Shown here in pieces: positions 47,789 through 59,275 of a stretch of DNA of 64,000 bases. The notes beneath the pieces were generated by a model, which was not told where the DNA came from, made no database searches, and worked only from the letters and a program-made list of their open reading frames with translations. This DNA comes from Chaenocephalus aceratus (lineage: Eukaryota > Chordata > Actinopteri > Perciformes > Channichthyidae): the NCBI GenBank assembly GCA_023974075.1, contig CM043792.1:24123514-24187513 (forward strand). The letters are read 5' to 3'. Made by a program: the position numbers and the translations under genes. Each line of letters opens with the position of its first letter. The stretch's first letter is position 1.

Positions 47789-50700
47789 CTCCCTACCCCA
47801 TCTTCATAGTACATTAAAATCTGCGGCGCCAAGATGAATGGCTTTCTAATAGCTTTCATTTGTTACAATTATCATAATTAAACATATGTCAGGGGCAGAC
47901 AAAGGGAACGTGAGATTTCTGTGTTAGCACCTGAAGCAGAAGGCATGCAGGCACTGGAAAGGGATAGCTATATCATTACAGCATAATTAGCCTGAATGTG
48001 CATTGTAATCATACTACATTATTTACACCAAGAAGCTTCTATTTCAGTAATTCTGTCAGCGATTCCCCTCGTCGTGTTTTCAGTAACAGTGTGAACCTTG
48101 CTTCTTCTGTCTTCTTGCCATTGTGTGCATGTTTCATCTGTATGTCCTTGCTACATCAGCCAGTTTGATAGTGAAGCTTAATGACCGCCCGCTGAGCGCC
48201 GTGAGAATGGCTGTAGGGCCCTCTTAACATTTTTGTAGTACCCCCCTCCTTCGTCTCCTCCAAACCCATGTCCTTGCATTCTGCCCCTTAAACCAATCAA
48301 CTCTTTTCTTCCTCGTCGCTGTGGAGGAATGAATCGGATGCTTGGCTATTGCAGACGAAGTGGCCTTTCTTTCTTTCTTTCTTTCCTGTCTCTTTTTTTC
48401 CCTCTTTCCCTATTCCCACCACACCTTTCTCTTCTCCTTGCCCTCTGCATCAATCACACTTTCCCAGTTCCCCCCTATACCCCCCCCTCTCCTCTCATCT
48501 CTCCATTCCCTCAGTTGGCACTCTTGCCACCATGGGTGGTTGTGTGCCAAGGAGGGGAGGCCTCCTGGCTTCCCCATGAGCCACCATTTTGTGGATTGCT
48601 TGTAGTGCAATAGCCAGCTGTATGCATGCAGAAATGCAAAAATAGGGACAATAAACGGAATAAATTGGTGTTGGAATGGAAAAAAGGTCACAAGGCTGAG
48701 GTCAGTGTGCCTCCTGCTGAGACCAGACCAGAGATCAGGGCTTAACCTGACCCTGGTGCTACAGGCACGTTTACACCCACATAAATACACTCCACAGACA
48801 TTCTTACATGAACAACATGTCCACTCCTTTTCTCTGTATAGTCTATCAGACAACCTCCTTTAAACTCACGGACAACGTTTTTGTACTAAAGTATTTGTAC
48901 TCAAGTATGTGTACTAAAGTATTTCCTTTATTTCACATGCCAAAAATAAAAATATTCTTTCTCCCTTCATATAAAGCCCAATTATATAAAGCATTGACAC
49001 TTGAATATTGTATGAATAAAGCCCATTCAAACAGGACATAAAAAACAGACTGGCCAACCCTGAGATTATCCTCATGTTTTAGATAACAGCTTTCATGACC
49101 TTGAATGTCTCAGCAAGGACAAAATAAACGTTGAAAGGTTTTTTTATTTTTTTTACTAAAGCACTCATGGACATTAAACAAGTATATCCTAAAAAGATCC
49201 ACAAAGTGTAACAGAAAGAGACTTTTGAGAGAAGATACATGAACATTTACTTCACAGTTCACGCAATACCTGCATAAAATGGGAGCGTGTGCAACAAAAA
49301 TCTCTTGATTTGCACCGGTGGGTTTTGATCAGCTGCGGGTTCAATTCCATTTATTTTGGTGTTGTTTTTGTATTTCCTTGCCGTTTTCTTTTAGCTGTCG
49401 GACATCGAAACTCTTGTTGACTTCGTCAGCGGCTTTTATTAAGATCTTGCATGTCATCGTCGCAGGTGAACAATTGTAAAAGGAGACACGATCTCACCTG
49501 AGCGCATTCCTAGAGGGCGTACAGACGTCAACGCTGAAAATATTCACATTTATTTGGAAGATGAAGACACATCTTAATGCTTCTGTAGGGATTTGATCAG
49601 ATCACTTCCTAAAATGATCAGCAATTACCAAGGTGCTTCGGGCAGTTTGGATATCTCTGCCACAGAGAGGGGATTTTCAGATAGACGAAAAAAATATTTT
49701 AAAAGAACGAATGGTTTCTAATTCCTTAAACCTTCTGATGTGCAACCTGAGCGCTGTACATTAACAAGTCATTCTGCGGTTCCTTGTCGTTCACTTTAGA
49801 GGACTGCCAGGTTATTGCTGCCCATTCTGATAAAGTCCTATGATTTTTTTTTGGGAAGAATAACCAAATATAGTTATATTATATCGAGCTGTGATCAGAT
49901 CTGAGACTCCGAGTGACTCAGAGGGTTTTCCAAATGATTATCTCTGTTGACGCAGACACTAGGCGTCATTCCCGTAAGTGCAAACACTAAATGATACATA
50001 ATTTGTATTTTGGGTACCTGGTGAGTAAACAAGGGCTCACAGTGAATACCTCCCAATTCCAAAATATGCTCTAAAAGGCTCCCAGATCTCCAAGCTTTTC
50101 AATATGCATTTCGATTCAATGAGATCTATTCAAAGACAAACAATGTTTGAGCAAACGGCATGGTCGCCCCTTGCTGCCATTTATTTTAAAATCAGGAGCT
50201 CGTTTGTTTGTACAAACTTAAATTCTCTCTCTCTCTCTCTCTCTGTGTCTCTGCGTCTCTCTCTCTCCGTTCATGCTGTTGCTAGGGAAGCAGGGCGTAT
50301 GCGCTCCCTGGCCGCGGCTGAAGGGCACGGGGAAAAAAACAGGATTAAGGCGAAACTACGGCGTTTTCATCGAGAATGCTTACAATGTTTGACTCTAAAC
50401 CACCTCTTGTACACATTTCATGACTGAAACTCGAGAATTATTAAGTGCAAAATGCCCCATTTCGTCGCCTTTTCCCCATTGCCTTATATGGCAGGGCAGA
50501 GATATATCGTGCCTGTATTTAATAGGCTGGCCGCTGCCGCTCTGTTTAGAGGCTTTAACCCTTCTGGTGCTGAATTACTCTTGGAGCAAGACAAGCATCG
50601 GGCTTTTAGATTTTGCCATTTCTCTTTTAACGCAACTAATGGTATATACACAAACGAATTGCGTATTTTTATTGACAATCATGAGCACGAATGTCATATT

Positions 50701-51649
50701 ACGCACGAAAAAAACCATTCGATGCAAAGACGCGGGTTTTCTCTCATGTTTCCAATTAGGTGCCCATAAATCCGGTGACTTAATGCAGATGACATTTACA
50801 GCACAGAGTACATCCTAACTGGTGATGTGGTTTATGCTTTTGGATTTAAATTGTCAAGATGCAGATAGACAGCCAGTTTTACAACCGATAACAGACTGTA
50901 GTTCTGGTTTTAGAGGAACAAGCTGTGACACCATTATAAAGTTGCCACAGGTAGGCTTAGGGCTGCACAGCAACCCTCTGCTGTGCGTCAAATTAATGGC
51001 AGTTGAGCCCAGAGGACATGGCACTGGTTTGACGACCAGAGTGAGTGTGACCTATATTTGCAGGGCGCTGTCAGCAGATCGAAGTGTGAGCCTCTGTCTG
51101 CACATGTACAACTGCTGCTTTAAGGGGATCAGAAATTAAAAAAGGGAACTTATTATTCATTAGTGCCTAAATTCAGGGAAAAAACAAGATTTGCTGACAC
51201 ATTGCAATTACTTTGAAAGATAAAGGGCTAGGTGTGTTTATGCTTTGTTATACAACTGTCCTTATAAAACAGTTTTTCAAAAGAGATCGAGGTTTGAAGG
51301 TGGTTGACAACAATTGTTTTTTTCAACTCCCTCGGGTCCAGTTTACTGCTCTGAAAATTCCTGATGCAGTTATAACCAAGCAGTGTGTGCATATCAATAG
51401 AAGTATATGCATATGTTGAAAATGTATCTTCTATTTACCAACATCCATAGGCCTACGATATAATTGAATACAACTTTTTCTTCTCAAGTGAATTGTAAAT
51501 GAGCTGTTGGAGGAGGGGTTCAGGAGCCTTGCTATCGATAGAAACATTGAATGTGCTCAAGTGGATTTTATTCGTTCGTGCTGTAACAGTAAGGTAGTGA
51601 TAGATTTGAATTTCCAGATATCCCTCACGCAGTCCAGTACGCACGGGAT
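47789..51649. other. Non-coding region upstream of cbx4
   Basis: No gene. Pyrimidine-rich at 48360-48520 with a (CTTT)n run, and a (CT)n tract at 50225-50268. The stretch 50100-50830 is complex and free of long simple repeats except that tract, and is a candidate cbx4 enhancer region. Confidence 0.4.
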
Positions 51650-51973
51650 CAACCCCCAACCTCTGTGCAAGGTCTCCCCCTCCCCCTCCCCCTCCTGACG
51701 TCATGCACCGAGCTGGAGCTATTGCACGAAAAGAGCTGCTCGCAGCCGCACTGTGAATATCTGTATGCTCATATCCAAGACTGTGGAGTGTGCAAAGGAG
51801 GGAGAGAGAGAGCGAGTGAGGAGGAGGAGAGGTGGAGGGAATACAGTCTGATTTGGATACAACTGGAAAACTACCAAGCGCGCACAGCACGCACCGAGCG
51901 GAAGGCACATCGACGGTGCCTAGCCAACATTTCACCTACTCCCCCCGGCTCCTGCGATCGGATTCAGCCGAGA
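51650..51973 (+). promoter_or_regulatory. cbx4: Probable cbx4 promoter and 5' UTR
   Basis: The 320 bp before the cbx4 ATG are richer in CpG than most of the window. They hold tandem CCCCCT pyrimidine boxes at about 51675-51694, a perfect cAMP-response element TGACGTCA at 51696-51703, and a purine-rich GAGAGA tract at about 51794-51842. No convincing TATA box is visible. Two short upstream reading frames (51703-51756 and 51765-51851) would lie in the leader if transcription starts before 51703. The start site itself is inferred only from position and composition. Confidence 0.6.
51696..51703. promoter_or_regulatory. Perfect palindromic CRE (CREB/ATF site)
   Basis: TGACGTCA lies about 270 bp upstream of the cbx4 start codon, directly after a run of CCCCCT boxes. 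The match to the CREB/ATF consensus is exact. Function is inferred from its promoter-proximal position. Confidence 0.55.
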
Positions 51974-52042
51974 ATGGAGCTCCCTGCCGCCGGAGAGCAT
52001 GTCTTTGCGGTGGAGGGCATCGAGAAGAAGCGCATCCGCAAG
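51974..52042 (+). CDS. cbx4: cbx4 coding exon 1
   Basis: Encodes residues 1-23, from the initiator Met to RIRK, ending in phase 0 before a gtaaca donor at 52043. The ATG is the first codon of the conserved Polycomb chromobox N-terminus. It includes cage residue F11. Confidence 0.95.
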
Positions 52043-53974
52043 GTAACAGATAGGGAGCATGTTTGCAAAACGCGCTCAGAACGCTGACATATTTTTGCGT
52101 TTGACATGAGCCTCACCAAAAAAATAATTCTCCACCATCACAGGGCAAGATCGAATACCTGGTCAAGTGGCGAGGCTGGTCTCCAAAGTAAGTCTGAATG
52201 CAACATTTTCTCCAATTGCAATGGACAAATGCACATGTTCGCAACAAATTCAAGTCTTGTTACTTAAAAATGGCATTCATCAAGGGCGTGCGCGCACAGT
52301 GTGTGTGTTTGTGGCTACGTGTGTGTGTATTTGGGAGAGCGCGCTCGGTATGTGTTTCAGTGTATCCGCGGATGCCTTCACTAATTTATGCGAGGGAAGG
52401 GGGTAGGCACAGCCATGTAATCCCGTTTTAATTATTTCTGCTCTGCCAGCGAATTTACGAGACAGTGGTGCTAAAATGGCCGACTGTATGTTGGTGCTGG
52501 AGGACCGTTCGAAGAGCACATTTAGACAATTTGTCTTTGACATTTTGGATGTGCAGTTGAACGTCCTCAAGGGTGATTTGGAGAAGCCGAAAAAAAAATT
52601 GCAACATTTTAAATCGAAGTCCAAATAATACACAGAAAAACACTATTTTATGTTAAACTGGTGGCCTGCCTTACCTGTGCATTATACAGTGACTTCACAG
52701 TAATGATGAATATGTGTGTGACGGACAGAGACTAAGGCCTGTGTGACAGTTAGAAAAAGGAAGTCTGCACGTGACAGCTCAGACAGTGACAGTTGCTCTC
52801 TCCTCTCTGCAGATACAACACATGGGAACCAGAGGAAAACATTCTGGACCCTCGTCTTCTCGTCGCGTTTCAACACAGGTGAGAGAGGTGGACTTCGGAC
52901 GAGGCCGCGCAGCCTCCAGTTCAGCCATGACCATATATGGGCATGGGAGGAGGGGCGCTCCAGTAACTCTAGCACTGATCCCCCTTCTCCTCCTCCTCCT
53001 GCCCCATGACGGTCTCCTGGGGAATAGGCTGAGGAGGTGGTAGTGAGATATACTAAATCATACTTAATGGGAGGATCGGAAATATTCATGGATAAAGACT
53101 TGCATTGCAACAAATTATCATCTTATTACGTGATTTTTGTCAGGAATCAGAGGGCTCTACAGCATGCCATGACCCAGTTTCACAGAGAAAACTGAAGTAG
53201 TTGCCTTTTCATTTGCCAGAAGGTGCATGGTGGAGCAATGCAAATGGAAAAGCAATGCTCCCCACGTGGATTTGATCCTAATTCTGGTTGTATCAGTTTG
53301 CAACTAGAGATTGAGCAGGAATTAGCAGCTGAACTCCAGAGCTGTTTTCATTCAGGGTGGCGGACACAAGAGCAGCAGTTTGTTTTGTTTTCGTGTGACG
53401 AGGCTGCTGCCTGATGGGATTCTCATCACTATACCAGGCTGAGATCTGCTATCAGGCTGAGCTGTGCTTTACTTCTGCAGGCTTATTTCATGCAGTGTTT
53501 TCCACCCAAGAGAAAACCTTAAAAGCACTAGCTTTGATGCTTCAGATGCAACTGCTGCCTTTATTTTGCAATTTAATGTTGTGGAAACAGAATATCTCAC
53601 CTTGGGTGTATACATCGTCAACCTGCTTTCAATCCTATAGGTCAAGAGGCTTAATAGATGCCTGTAAGATAATCAGAAACACATCAATGCCAATCTCAGA
53701 GGTTGAGATGTTAATGAATACAAATGCAGCTGTCATTTTGGCCCTGTGGCGCGTGCACAACAACATCTTGTCGGGGTTGTTGCACCCATGAGGCCTGAGA
53801 GATATACTCCCCCTCAGTAGGCCACCAGGCCGCTCATGGGACTGGGAAAGACACGATGGCTCGAGAAAGGAATTCTCATTTTTAAAAAGGCTAATTTACA
53901 CGCAGTGCTCTCCAGCGTTTCCAGTGTACCGCTCTCAAATCCCCCCTGCAGCCTGCCTGCCTGCCTGCCTGGCT

Positions 53975-54026
<52 letters not shown>

Positions 54027-57000
54027 CTGGCTCTGTGCTGATGGTCATGGAGTGCTGCCTCTGCGCCGTGTGTGTGGATTCCTCTTTGCTCCGAGAGGAT
54101 GGGGGAGGGGATCCGACAAGGGAGGCTGTAATTGCCAAATCTTCTGTGAATAGGGGTCATCCCGTTGGACGCTTTTTGAAAATCGCACACATTATAGCAT
54201 TAAAATGTAGACTGTTTATTGAGGCAACTTTCCGGCAGCTCTGATGGTTTGAACATCTGTAGCAAGAGGCCAACAATAGACTGGATTAACGCATGCCTGG
54301 TGGAGCCCGTGTGCTGCCGGCCTTCACCCACCGCTGGTTATTTATGAGCCAATGATGAGTCAAGGTTTATATCAGGGAGCAATATTTCACAGACAACTCA
54401 AGTGCTTGGTCTAGTAGTCAGTACAACAATAACCACATCCCTCTCCCCTCCCCTTATAAAAACAGTTCCAATAGATGTTTGTTATTAGTTGGATATTCAT
54501 CACCCTATATTTCAGGGTGTAGGCGTTGTGTTGCACAAGGGTGGTGGTTTGCATGTTTTCAACAGCAGCATGTATCCCAGAAGTACTCCACAATGTTGTA
54601 TTTATCCCATTCCATCCCTCATGACCCTAATTAGAGATTGAATGTAGAAGGAAGGGCATGCTGCAGGAGGGAGGATGTTTGAAAGACAAGGAGAGGTTTT
54701 CCCTGCCGTTGCCTTAATTGAATTTCTCCTGGATAATGAGAATATAGAATGGGCAGATTACCATGGAGAGCTATGCAAATAAGGACCATAATGCTTTGCA
54801 GCGGGTCACATGTGGGCATTCATTAGTCATCCAAATCTAAATTCCACTTTTGACCTTGAATAGGTAGAAGAAAATGAACAAACACTCTAAAATGTTAAAC
54901 CTGTCATTCTGTTTGTGATATAATTAGATTTGTATGCGGAAAGGTGAAGCCATGTCAGTCAAATGAGATGTAGTATATCGAAGGTAAACATGGTGCAGGG
55001 AAATGTAATTATCTTTTGTTTTCACAGAGAGAGGCAGGAGCAGCTGATGGGATACCGCAAACGGGGGCCAAAACCAAAACATCTTCTACTCCAGGTAATT
55101 ATCTTCTTCATCATCACAGACTTGATCGTTTGCCATGTGCTGCTTTTCTAAGCCTTTCTGTAAGTTTCATTCTTTAAGGGGCCACAAAGGGGGAAGGGGT
55201 CCTGTCAGGTGCTTTAGAGCCGTAGCCATTATGGTAGCGGTTATTAATAGAGTTTTGAGAGAGATAGAGTAAAAGGCAAAGCATGGATAGGGTCCTACAG
55301 CTGGTTATTACTGCACACTCATCATGAGGGTTTGTGGCCTGAGGTTAGGCAAGCGTCGCTTGAGTGCACTCGTTTTATCTGCATGTTCATTATTTCTTTA
55401 TGCAAAATAGCTTTTTATGCAAAACAGTGAACACAAGGATAATTTTTGCACCACTTTAATCTGTATTGAGAGAATGTTTTATTTCATCTCTGTGTTTGGA
55501 AAAACACAAAAATAAATGGCTGACTATCTTAACTCGGACCTTTACAGCACTGCTTCCTGAGCCAAATGTGATTATATATTTTGAGAGACTCTGAGCTGAT
55601 TGCTATGCAGTGTCACTCCTTAAGAGGCATACCACTCTGCCAGAGTCACACATGGCCAGAAATCAGGGATAAAGCGTGACATGTCTGGTGGCACTTCTGT
55701 GACCCGGGGTCACAGCCGAAGAGTCTTGAGCGTTCCGCTGCAGTTCCCCTCTGACGGCCCGAAGGGTCAGTCTGTACAGGAGAGGGGGAGGGGACAAGAT
55801 GGTGGGAGGGGATGTCGTATGCTTAGCAATGACCTAAACGTTTATTTATATTTCCGATCCACTTTCATTTGAATTTCAGCATGCTGTTTTGTAAATTGTA
55901 GCTGCTGTGAGAGCCCCTTTTCAAAAGGGAATTACACAGACCTTTCTTATAAAAATCAAGTTGCTTTTAATAAGCCAGGACAAATGTGTAACATTAATCC
56001 CTGCGTTTCAAACCTGTGGTATAGTGTTTGAAAGGAGTGAGCAAATGCCAGGCAGGGAGGGTAAAATGTATTTAGGCAAGTAGTTGTATTATTGTAAATG
56101 AGTGATCTGTTTTTATGGAACTTGATATTTACTCTTCACTTAAATCAGGCCACTGTTGCTTTTTTTGATCGGTCATGTTTTGTTTTTCAACCCCAAAATG
56201 TCCCATTTATACACATTTGTTTAAATCAAATGATTACTTTAAGAGATCCAAGAATTCCTGTTGTTTTTCTTGGGTTTTTATTCATTTTGCTGATCATATT
56301 TTTGTCTTGACAACAACATTTCAAATGTTAAACTTGGTGTTTGTCTCTTTTTTAGGTACCGTCATTTGCCAGGAGATCCTGTATCCCTGCAGGTTTCACG
56401 GATTCATCTCAGGACGCCGAGGTTAGCCTCAAGTCCGATCCCATCCCGGTCCAGCGTCCCCAGGCTCAGCAATACCAGCTCAACAGCAAGAAGCACCATC
56501 AGTACCAGCCCAGCAGCCACGAGGTTCCCGCTGATCAGCCAATCAACGGCAAGAAGAAGTTCATCTACCAGCTCAACAGCAAGAAGCACCACCACTATGA
56601 GCCTGACCCCAACATGTACGAGGCACAGGCTTCCAGGCTCAAAGAGGTGGTCAAAGTTCAGGAACCAGCCAGTAAACCGGCAAATCCTGGCTGGAACTTA
56701 CCGCTGGCCCTGCAGCAGAAATGGATTAGAGACAAGGACACAGGCTGCTTGAGCAAAGTCAAAGAGCTGGCAGTGGAGGTGAGGAAACCCGCTGTAAAAG
56801 ACGCTGAGAGCGAACATGCCCTTAAACCCAATCCTAAAGATGCAACGCTGCCTAGCTCTATTAGCAGCAAAATGAAGATAATCAAGAACAAAAACAAAAA
56901 TGGACGTATTGTTATTGTCATGAGCAAATATATGGACGGCAAGGTTAACGGAGCAAAGGGTAAACACGGGGAATCGTCGAGCGAAGTGAAACTCCAAAAC

Positions 57001-57750
57001 GCCAAACCGTCAGAAAACAATCCAGCACACACAACCAAAATAGTGGAGCACCCTGAGAATGGGATCCCCAAAGAGCTCTGCAACGGCAGCTCCCTCCCGG
57101 CTGCAGAGCATCCCATTAAGTGTTCCCACAAGGACAGACATTTCTCCAAACCTTCTCCAAGCACAGCAGAGGAATACAACACTGAAGTGGCTCGCGGTCA
57201 GGCTGATTTACCGGAGGATCTGCCTCTCCAGTTGACTGCTAGCTCGCCACTGACTTCCTGGTCTGTTGACTCCAATATCCTGACCCCTACATCCGTCGAG
57301 ACCATCAGGATCCCTTCTTTTCCTAAGGACCGCAAGCGAAAGCTATCAGATCCTGTGGAGGACAGGAGCGTCTCCAAAACGTACCTGTCTTCCAGAAGCT
57401 TCAGCGTGCCCAGCACTGTTGTCACACCACCTCAGGACAAACCTATGGACCTCCACTGTAGCGGCCCCCGCCACAGCAGCACATGTACGTTTGAGGTTGT
57501 GGACAGCCAAGAGGAGCCGATGGATCTCAGCTGCCCAAAGACTAAAACGCAGGTGGAGCCGGAAATCCATCCGGAGCCTGAACCTGCCGTCACAAACACA
57601 CCTCCTGTGGTAGAAGAAACACAGAAATCCACAGAGAAATGTAAAGAAGTACCTGTTAAAAAAGTCTCCCCTTTTATGGGAAATATCATAATCACAGACA
57701 TTACAACGAACAGTCTAACCGTCACCTTCAAGGAATATGTTTCTTTTTAA
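51974..57750 (+). CDS. cbx4: Chromobox protein homolog 4 (Polycomb CBX4), five coding exons
   Basis: The coding exons are 51974-52042, 52144-52187, 52813-52878, 55028-55094 and 56356-57750. All junctions are GT-AG and phases match, giving 1641 nt and 546 residues (human CBX4 has about 560). The N-terminus [20 protein letters not shown] leads into a chromodomain (about residues 10-62) with cage residues F11, W32 and W35. An AT-hook-like KRGPKPK follows near residues 71-77. YQLNSKKHH occurs twice (from 122 and 153), and [11 protein letters not shown] near 265-275 corresponds to the first SUMO-interacting motif of human CBX4. The C-terminal repressor box, around [17 protein letters not shown], ends the protein. 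From the family: CBX4 is a nuclear PRC1 subunit that reads H3K27me3 and acts as a SUMO E3 ligase. The C-terminal box, which binds RING1, and the YQLNSKKHH repeats favour cbx4 over cbx2 or cbx8. Human CBX4's histidine run is absent. Confidence 0.96.
52144..52187 (+). CDS. cbx4: cbx4 coding exon 2 (chromodomain core)
   Basis: A 44-nt exon encoding [14 protein letters not shown] plus two bases of the next Lys codon. It carries the aromatic-cage tryptophans W32 and W35. The acceptor is cacag and the donor gtaagt. Intron 1 before it is only 101 bp. Confidence 0.95.
52188..52812 (+). other. cbx4: cbx4 intron 2
   Basis: A 625-bp intron with a gtaagt donor and ctctgcag acceptor. It contains a short GTGT-rich stretch near 52297-52365. 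No other feature is recognised. Confidence 0.85.
52813..52878 (+). CDS. cbx4: cbx4 coding exon 3 (chromodomain C-terminal part)
   Basis: Encodes the end of K38, then [19 protein letters not shown] and the following residues through H59. This is the diagnostic second half of a Polycomb chromodomain. The acceptor is ctctgcag and the donor gtgaga. The exon starts in phase 2 and ends with two bases of R60. Confidence 0.95.
52879..55027 (+). other. cbx4: cbx4 intron 3
   Basis: A 2149-bp intron with a gtgaga donor and ttcacag acceptor. It carries a CTGC tetranucleotide run (about 53950-53971), a (GT)n tract (about 53979-54022), and an AT-rich, repeat-free stretch at about 54590-54840 that may be regulatory. 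No other gene is visible inside it. Confidence 0.85.
53950..54022. repeat. (CTGC)n plus (GT)n compound microsatellite in cbx4 intron 3
   Basis: GCCTGCCTGCCTGCCTGCCT is followed by a short spacer and then GT repeats to 54022. Confidence 0.95.
55028..55094 (+). CDS. cbx4: cbx4 coding exon 4 (AT-hook-like segment)
   Basis: Encodes the end of R60, then [17 protein letters not shown] and HLLLQ (residues 61-82). The basic Gly-Pro segment is the AT-hook-like motif found in CBX2/4/6/7/8 proteins. The acceptor is ttcacag and the donor gtaatt. Confidence 0.95.
55095..56355 (+). other. cbx4: cbx4 intron 4
   Basis: A 1261-bp intron with a gtaatt donor and a pyrimidine-rich tttttttag acceptor. No repeat family or gene is recognised inside it. 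Confidence 0.85.
56356..57750 (+). CDS. cbx4: cbx4 coding exon 5 (terminal, large)
   Basis: Encodes residues 83-546 and the TAA stop. It begins VPSFARRS after a tttag acceptor. It contains the two YQLNSKKHH repeats, the basic [18 protein letters not shown] block (about 254-271), a KRKLS site near 409-413, and two CtBP-type motifs, PMDLH (445-449) and PMDLS (470-474). The Polycomb C-terminal box lies near 520-546. Having most of the protein in one last exon is the usual architecture of the CBX2/4/8 group. Confidence 0.95.
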   Translation, partial: VPSFARRSCIPAGFTDSSQDAEVSLKSDPIPVQRPQAQQYQLNSKKHHQYQPSSHEVPADQPINGKKKFIYQLNSKKHHHYEPDPNMYEAQASRLKEVVKVQEPASKPANPGWNLPLALQQKWIRDKDTGCLSKVKELAVEVRKPAVKDAESEHALKPNPKDATLPSSISSKMKIIKNKNKNGRIVIVMSKYMDGKVNGAKGKHGESSSEVKLQNAKPSENNPAHTTKIVEHPENGIPKELCNGSSLPAAEHPIKCSHKDRHFSKPSPSTAEEYNTEVARGQADLPEDLPLQLTASSPLTSWSVDSNILTPTSVETIRIPSFPKDRKRKLSDPVEDRSVSKTYLSSRSFSVPSTVVTPPQDKPMDLHCSGPRHSSTCTFEVVDSQEEPMDLSCPKTKTQVEPEIHPEPEPAVTNTPPVVEETQKSTEKCKEVPVKKVSPFMGNIIITDITTNSLTVTFKEYVSF

Positions 57751-59275
57751 GAAACCTTAAATGGGACTCACTCGATTGGATCATGTAAATATGTACATTT
57801 GTAAAAACATCTAAATTTTGTATATGTGAAAATGTATAATTTATAATTCAAATTAAATATGTTTCTTATAATGTTTTATACTGTAACTCCTCTGTGACGT
57901 CGTAGTCAAGAAAGTGCCCTCGAGGATTTGAGCGAATGCATTCAGGTGGATGTGTTCCACTTTAAAAAATATACTGTTTATTTGTCATATCAAGCTTAAT
58001 GGAATACTTTTGCTGTCGTTTCATACCTGTACCAAACTTATAACCTGAGATGTATGAAGGTTTAAACATAATTTTGTATGAATAATATCACTTATTTTGG
58101 TCCTGATAGAAGGTAGAGGATGTTGTTGAGTATATAGGGATCAAATTGAAAGCAATTAATTACATATTCATATGTTGGTTTGTGTCATTACAAGTGAAGA
58201 AACCGCTGCTCTCTTTAAGTCTTATTTTACTTTTTAAGTACCCTCAAACTTAATTGGCATACTTTTTACATGTTTTGTTTGTGGCTTGTTTGAGCCACAT
58301 GATTAGCCATGACTTGACATGCACATTTAAACGGTAGGTGTGTCTGAATACAGTGTAAACACACACACCACTGTGTAAATAACTTTTTAGAAATGCTCCG
58401 GTATATTCTTGTTTTGTCAGGTTGTATCCTGCCGTTTAGATGCAACAAAGCTGTCAGTGAATATGCTGTTGCAACCCAATCTATTACTTTGTTGCACATT
58501 TCACCTTTATCAAACATGAATGGAATCAAATGTGACATCTCAAACATTAGGAAAACAGTGTCATTTATCAAACTTGAGACTTTTCCGTTAAACTGACTTG
58601 TCAATTGTTACCTTGAATAGATTCTGTTTTCCTTCCTTTCTGTTGACCTCGCAGTGATGGAGTTACTTTGAAAATACATGTGGTAATCTCATTAGAAGTC
58701 TTCTAATCTCACACAGAGTAGCTATATTCATCTAATTTAGCTTTGGAAGCTCATATTATCTATAAAAAATACATTACTACTATTTAAATTAGAAAGAGCT
58801 ACCAGGGTCATTGATGAGTATGTTACACGGAATAAATGTGAGTTGTGAGGCTGCCTGCCAATGAGTGCCGGCTGTTTTGATTATGCTGCTGAAAATTCAA
58901 ATGTCAAAGTTGTTGGATGTAACCTACATTTGAGTCGAAATTGCCTTCTTCGCACGTTTAATGCTGAACAGTAAGAATGCTAAAATGCTATAATGTAAAA
59001 AAATGAAGCCTATTTAATAACATTTAATTTGTTAACAAAACAACTACAAAGATGCTGTCTGCATCAGAAGTGAACAGTGATTCCACTGAACCATTCAGAA
59101 GATATTTTGCATCTATTTGCTACTTTTATATCTTTTACTTTATTTTGATCATTCTTTCTGGCACTTGGTTTAAAATCAGGATGATTGATATGAAGTAAGT
59201 TCTACCACAAGTTGGTTGAGTTATTGCTGTTGGCACAACATGTGGATGTTTCACAATAAAGACAAAATAAATTAC
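57751..59275 (+). other. cbx4: cbx4 3' UTR and candidate polyadenylation region
   Basis: AT-rich sequence directly after the cbx4 stop. Candidate poly(A) signals are ATTAAA at 57852-57857, AATAAA at 58831-58836 and AATAAA at 59255-59260. Which is used cannot be decided from sequence. The long AT-rich trailer suits a regulated message. Confidence 0.45.

Noticed and set aside
47498..47859. Gly/Pro-rich frames on both strands
   Set aside because: They are driven by poly-C, AC repeat and GC-rich sequence. No domain or conserved start is visible.
50104..50818. Three moderately long overlapping frames upstream of cbx4
   Set aside because: No family resemblance, no splice structure, and composition typical of non-coding DNA. 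Kept only as a possible regulatory block.
53223..53791. Open frames in cbx4 intron 3 (53223-53414 and 53414-53791)
   Set aside because: They lie in an intron between well-matched cbx4 exons and have no recognisable domain.
56658..57182. 174-residue open frame on the minus strand inside cbx4 exon 5
   Set aside because: It is an antisense shadow of a conserved coding exon, with no start context or family resemblance.
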